Source: Adiantum capillus-veneris
Taxonomy: Eukaryota > Streptophyta > Polypodiopsida > Polypodiales > Pteridaceae
DNA length: 64,000 bases
NCBI GenBank assembly: GCA_014529385.2
Contig: CM043965.1
Coordinates: 16,616,912 to 16,680,911, forward strand
Direction of reading: 5' to 3'
Shown here: positions 62,803 through 64,000 of the stretch, piece by piece
Position numbering within the stretch: the stretch's first letter is position 1
Layout: every line of letters starts with the position of its first letter
Position numbers and translations under genes: made by a program
The notes under the pieces: model-generated
What the model was told of the DNA's origin: nothing
The model's database searches: none
Seen by the model: only the letters and a program-made list of their open reading frames with translations

Positions 62803-64000
62803 TGTTGTGACACGTACATAGTGGGAACGCATGCTACAAGATCTATCTTGTAACTTTTTAGATACATAATTATCTTTCCTATAATGTACATATGCATATT
62901 TAAGTATAATAATAAGCCTTCTATCTCATCCTATTATTTTTCTCAAGGGTAGCCTATCCTTACTTTACCATCAGAAAATACTATGGGAAAAGCATCAATA
63001 GCTCCGCCTCTTTAACTTGGGACAAAAAGCATTGATTTTTTATTTCTACTATCTCATTATCATCTCACACCCTAGCTAGATCCTATATCTAGGGTAAACT
63101 CCAATATATATATATTCTATGTATTTTTTATACTTTTCTTATATATTTTTTTAAATAGCTACTAGGAGGGAATCAAATCCTAGTGGGACACTAGGTGGCA
63201 TGATTTCAAAGATACACTTATTTTAATGCATTATTGCAAGCATGATTACAAAACTTTGTCAAGGAGCAATGTCATGCTTTCATATGGCATGAGGTGTCCT
63301 TTGGAATTAAATGAAAGTCTACGCTAAGGAGACCACGGGAAGACTTTTGCTGCCAACAATGGACCCTATTTTGATGAATTTTTTACACAAGGTTCCAATC
63401 TGAATTGGAAAATGATTTTAAAATGAAAATCGTAGCTAATGAGCTGAAGTTTCTGTCCATATTTTTACTTTTTTATTTGGAGCCACGGTTGAGGAGATAT
63501 GATCAAAATACTGGACCCCAGTCTGCCCACATCATGCAGGGATAGCTCATTTTCAACTTTTCCAATTCCTATTCACACTGGCTCCTCTCTTCTTGTGTAA
63601 ACCCATGGGGATTGCCTTCACCTATAAAAGGGGACCTCTTCTTCCTTGAAAAAAAACTCAAGCATTCAAGCCATTGATGAGAGGGATTCTGGAGGGAGTG
63701 AGTAGTAATGCCTAATTGTACTTAGCCCCATTAACATAAGCCCAAGCCTACACTTTCTCCTAGAGGAAGACTAGCCATTCTTGTACGCTATCCTTGGAAG
63801 ATCAACTCTAATCAAAGAAGGTGTTGTACTTGGTGTATCAATCAACGTTGAATTCTCCCCTCTTCTTCTCTCTCCCATCAATAATGGTGCCGAAGGGTTT
63901 CAAGTAAGATGTGTTCTACATTGATGTTTTCTTGATTTCTTGTTGTTTTCATTTTCATCTCTAATCCAACATATATATATGTATCTAATCTCATCTCCTT
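62803..64000 (+). repeat. Inverted copy of the G-type LTR, running off the window
   Basis: Begins TGTTGTGACACG and matches 42466-43663 in reverse over its full visible length with few changes. It could be the 5' LTR of an element to the right or a solo LTR. Bases 62662-62802 before it show no feature. Confidence 0.85.

Overview
This is nuclear DNA from a land plant with a large, transposon-packed genome. The window holds nested Ty3- and Ty1-type LTR retrotransposons, plant-type primer-binding sites and polypurine tracts, spliced genes, and very long (GA)n, (TG)n, (CA)n and (TA)n tracts. The style suggests a fern or similar lineage, but that is only an impression. I find no convincing ordinary host gene, no RNA gene, no CRISPR array and no bacterial-type operon. 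Almost every long reading frame belongs to a mobile element.

Layout. 1-6725: LTR element A (minus strand), which encodes gag and a novel C-terminal extension but no pol, and whose left LTR is cut by the window edge. 6726-9540: an unknown coding fragment, then a 5'-truncated Ty1/copia element (minus). 9541-12035: remnant D (minus), an LTR, primer-binding site and leader carrying repeated palindromes. 12036-17101: sparse, with a 311-bp tandem duplication, a 90-bp tandem duplication and a hairpin. 17102-25489: element E (plus), with LTR, an eight-copy palindrome array in its leader, a small ORF, gag and protease, but no reverse transcriptase. 25490-28699 and 40675-41760: decayed Ty3 element F (plus), split by a 12-kb DNA transposon at 28700-40674. 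42466-44683 and 54529-57600: Ty3 element G (minus), split inside its integrase by a young, complete Tat-lineage element C (44684-54528, minus, target duplication AGTCC). 57600-60066: 3' part of element H (plus). 60067-62661: inverted LTR fragments and a degenerate interior. 62803-64000: an inverted copy of the G LTR that runs off the window.

The most unusual system is the 11,975-bp DNA transposon at 28700-40674. It has 28-bp terminal inverted repeats (26 of 28 positions match) and a probable TAA target duplication. It holds four transcription units in two convergent pairs. One is an intact four-exon candidate transposase of about 854 codons. One is a five-exon gene whose product starts with a histone H3-like protein (tail with K4 and K9, plus histone fold). 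That product continues into a Ulp1/C48 SUMO-protease domain and, through one in-frame stop, into an acidic linker and an FCP1-like HAD phosphatase domain. The other two are minus-strand genes of unknown function. Between the divergent genes lies a 2.2-kb block of microsatellites with four 61-63 bp hairpins that share GGCGCGC arms. I know of no described transposon that encodes a histone H3-Ulp1 fusion.

Other points of interest are palindrome arrays with about 285-bp spacing in the leaders of two retroelements (a different palindrome in each), a possible CCC-TAG +1 frameshift between gag and pol in element C, and a 1-bp deletion in the TATA box of the 5' LTR only of that same young element.
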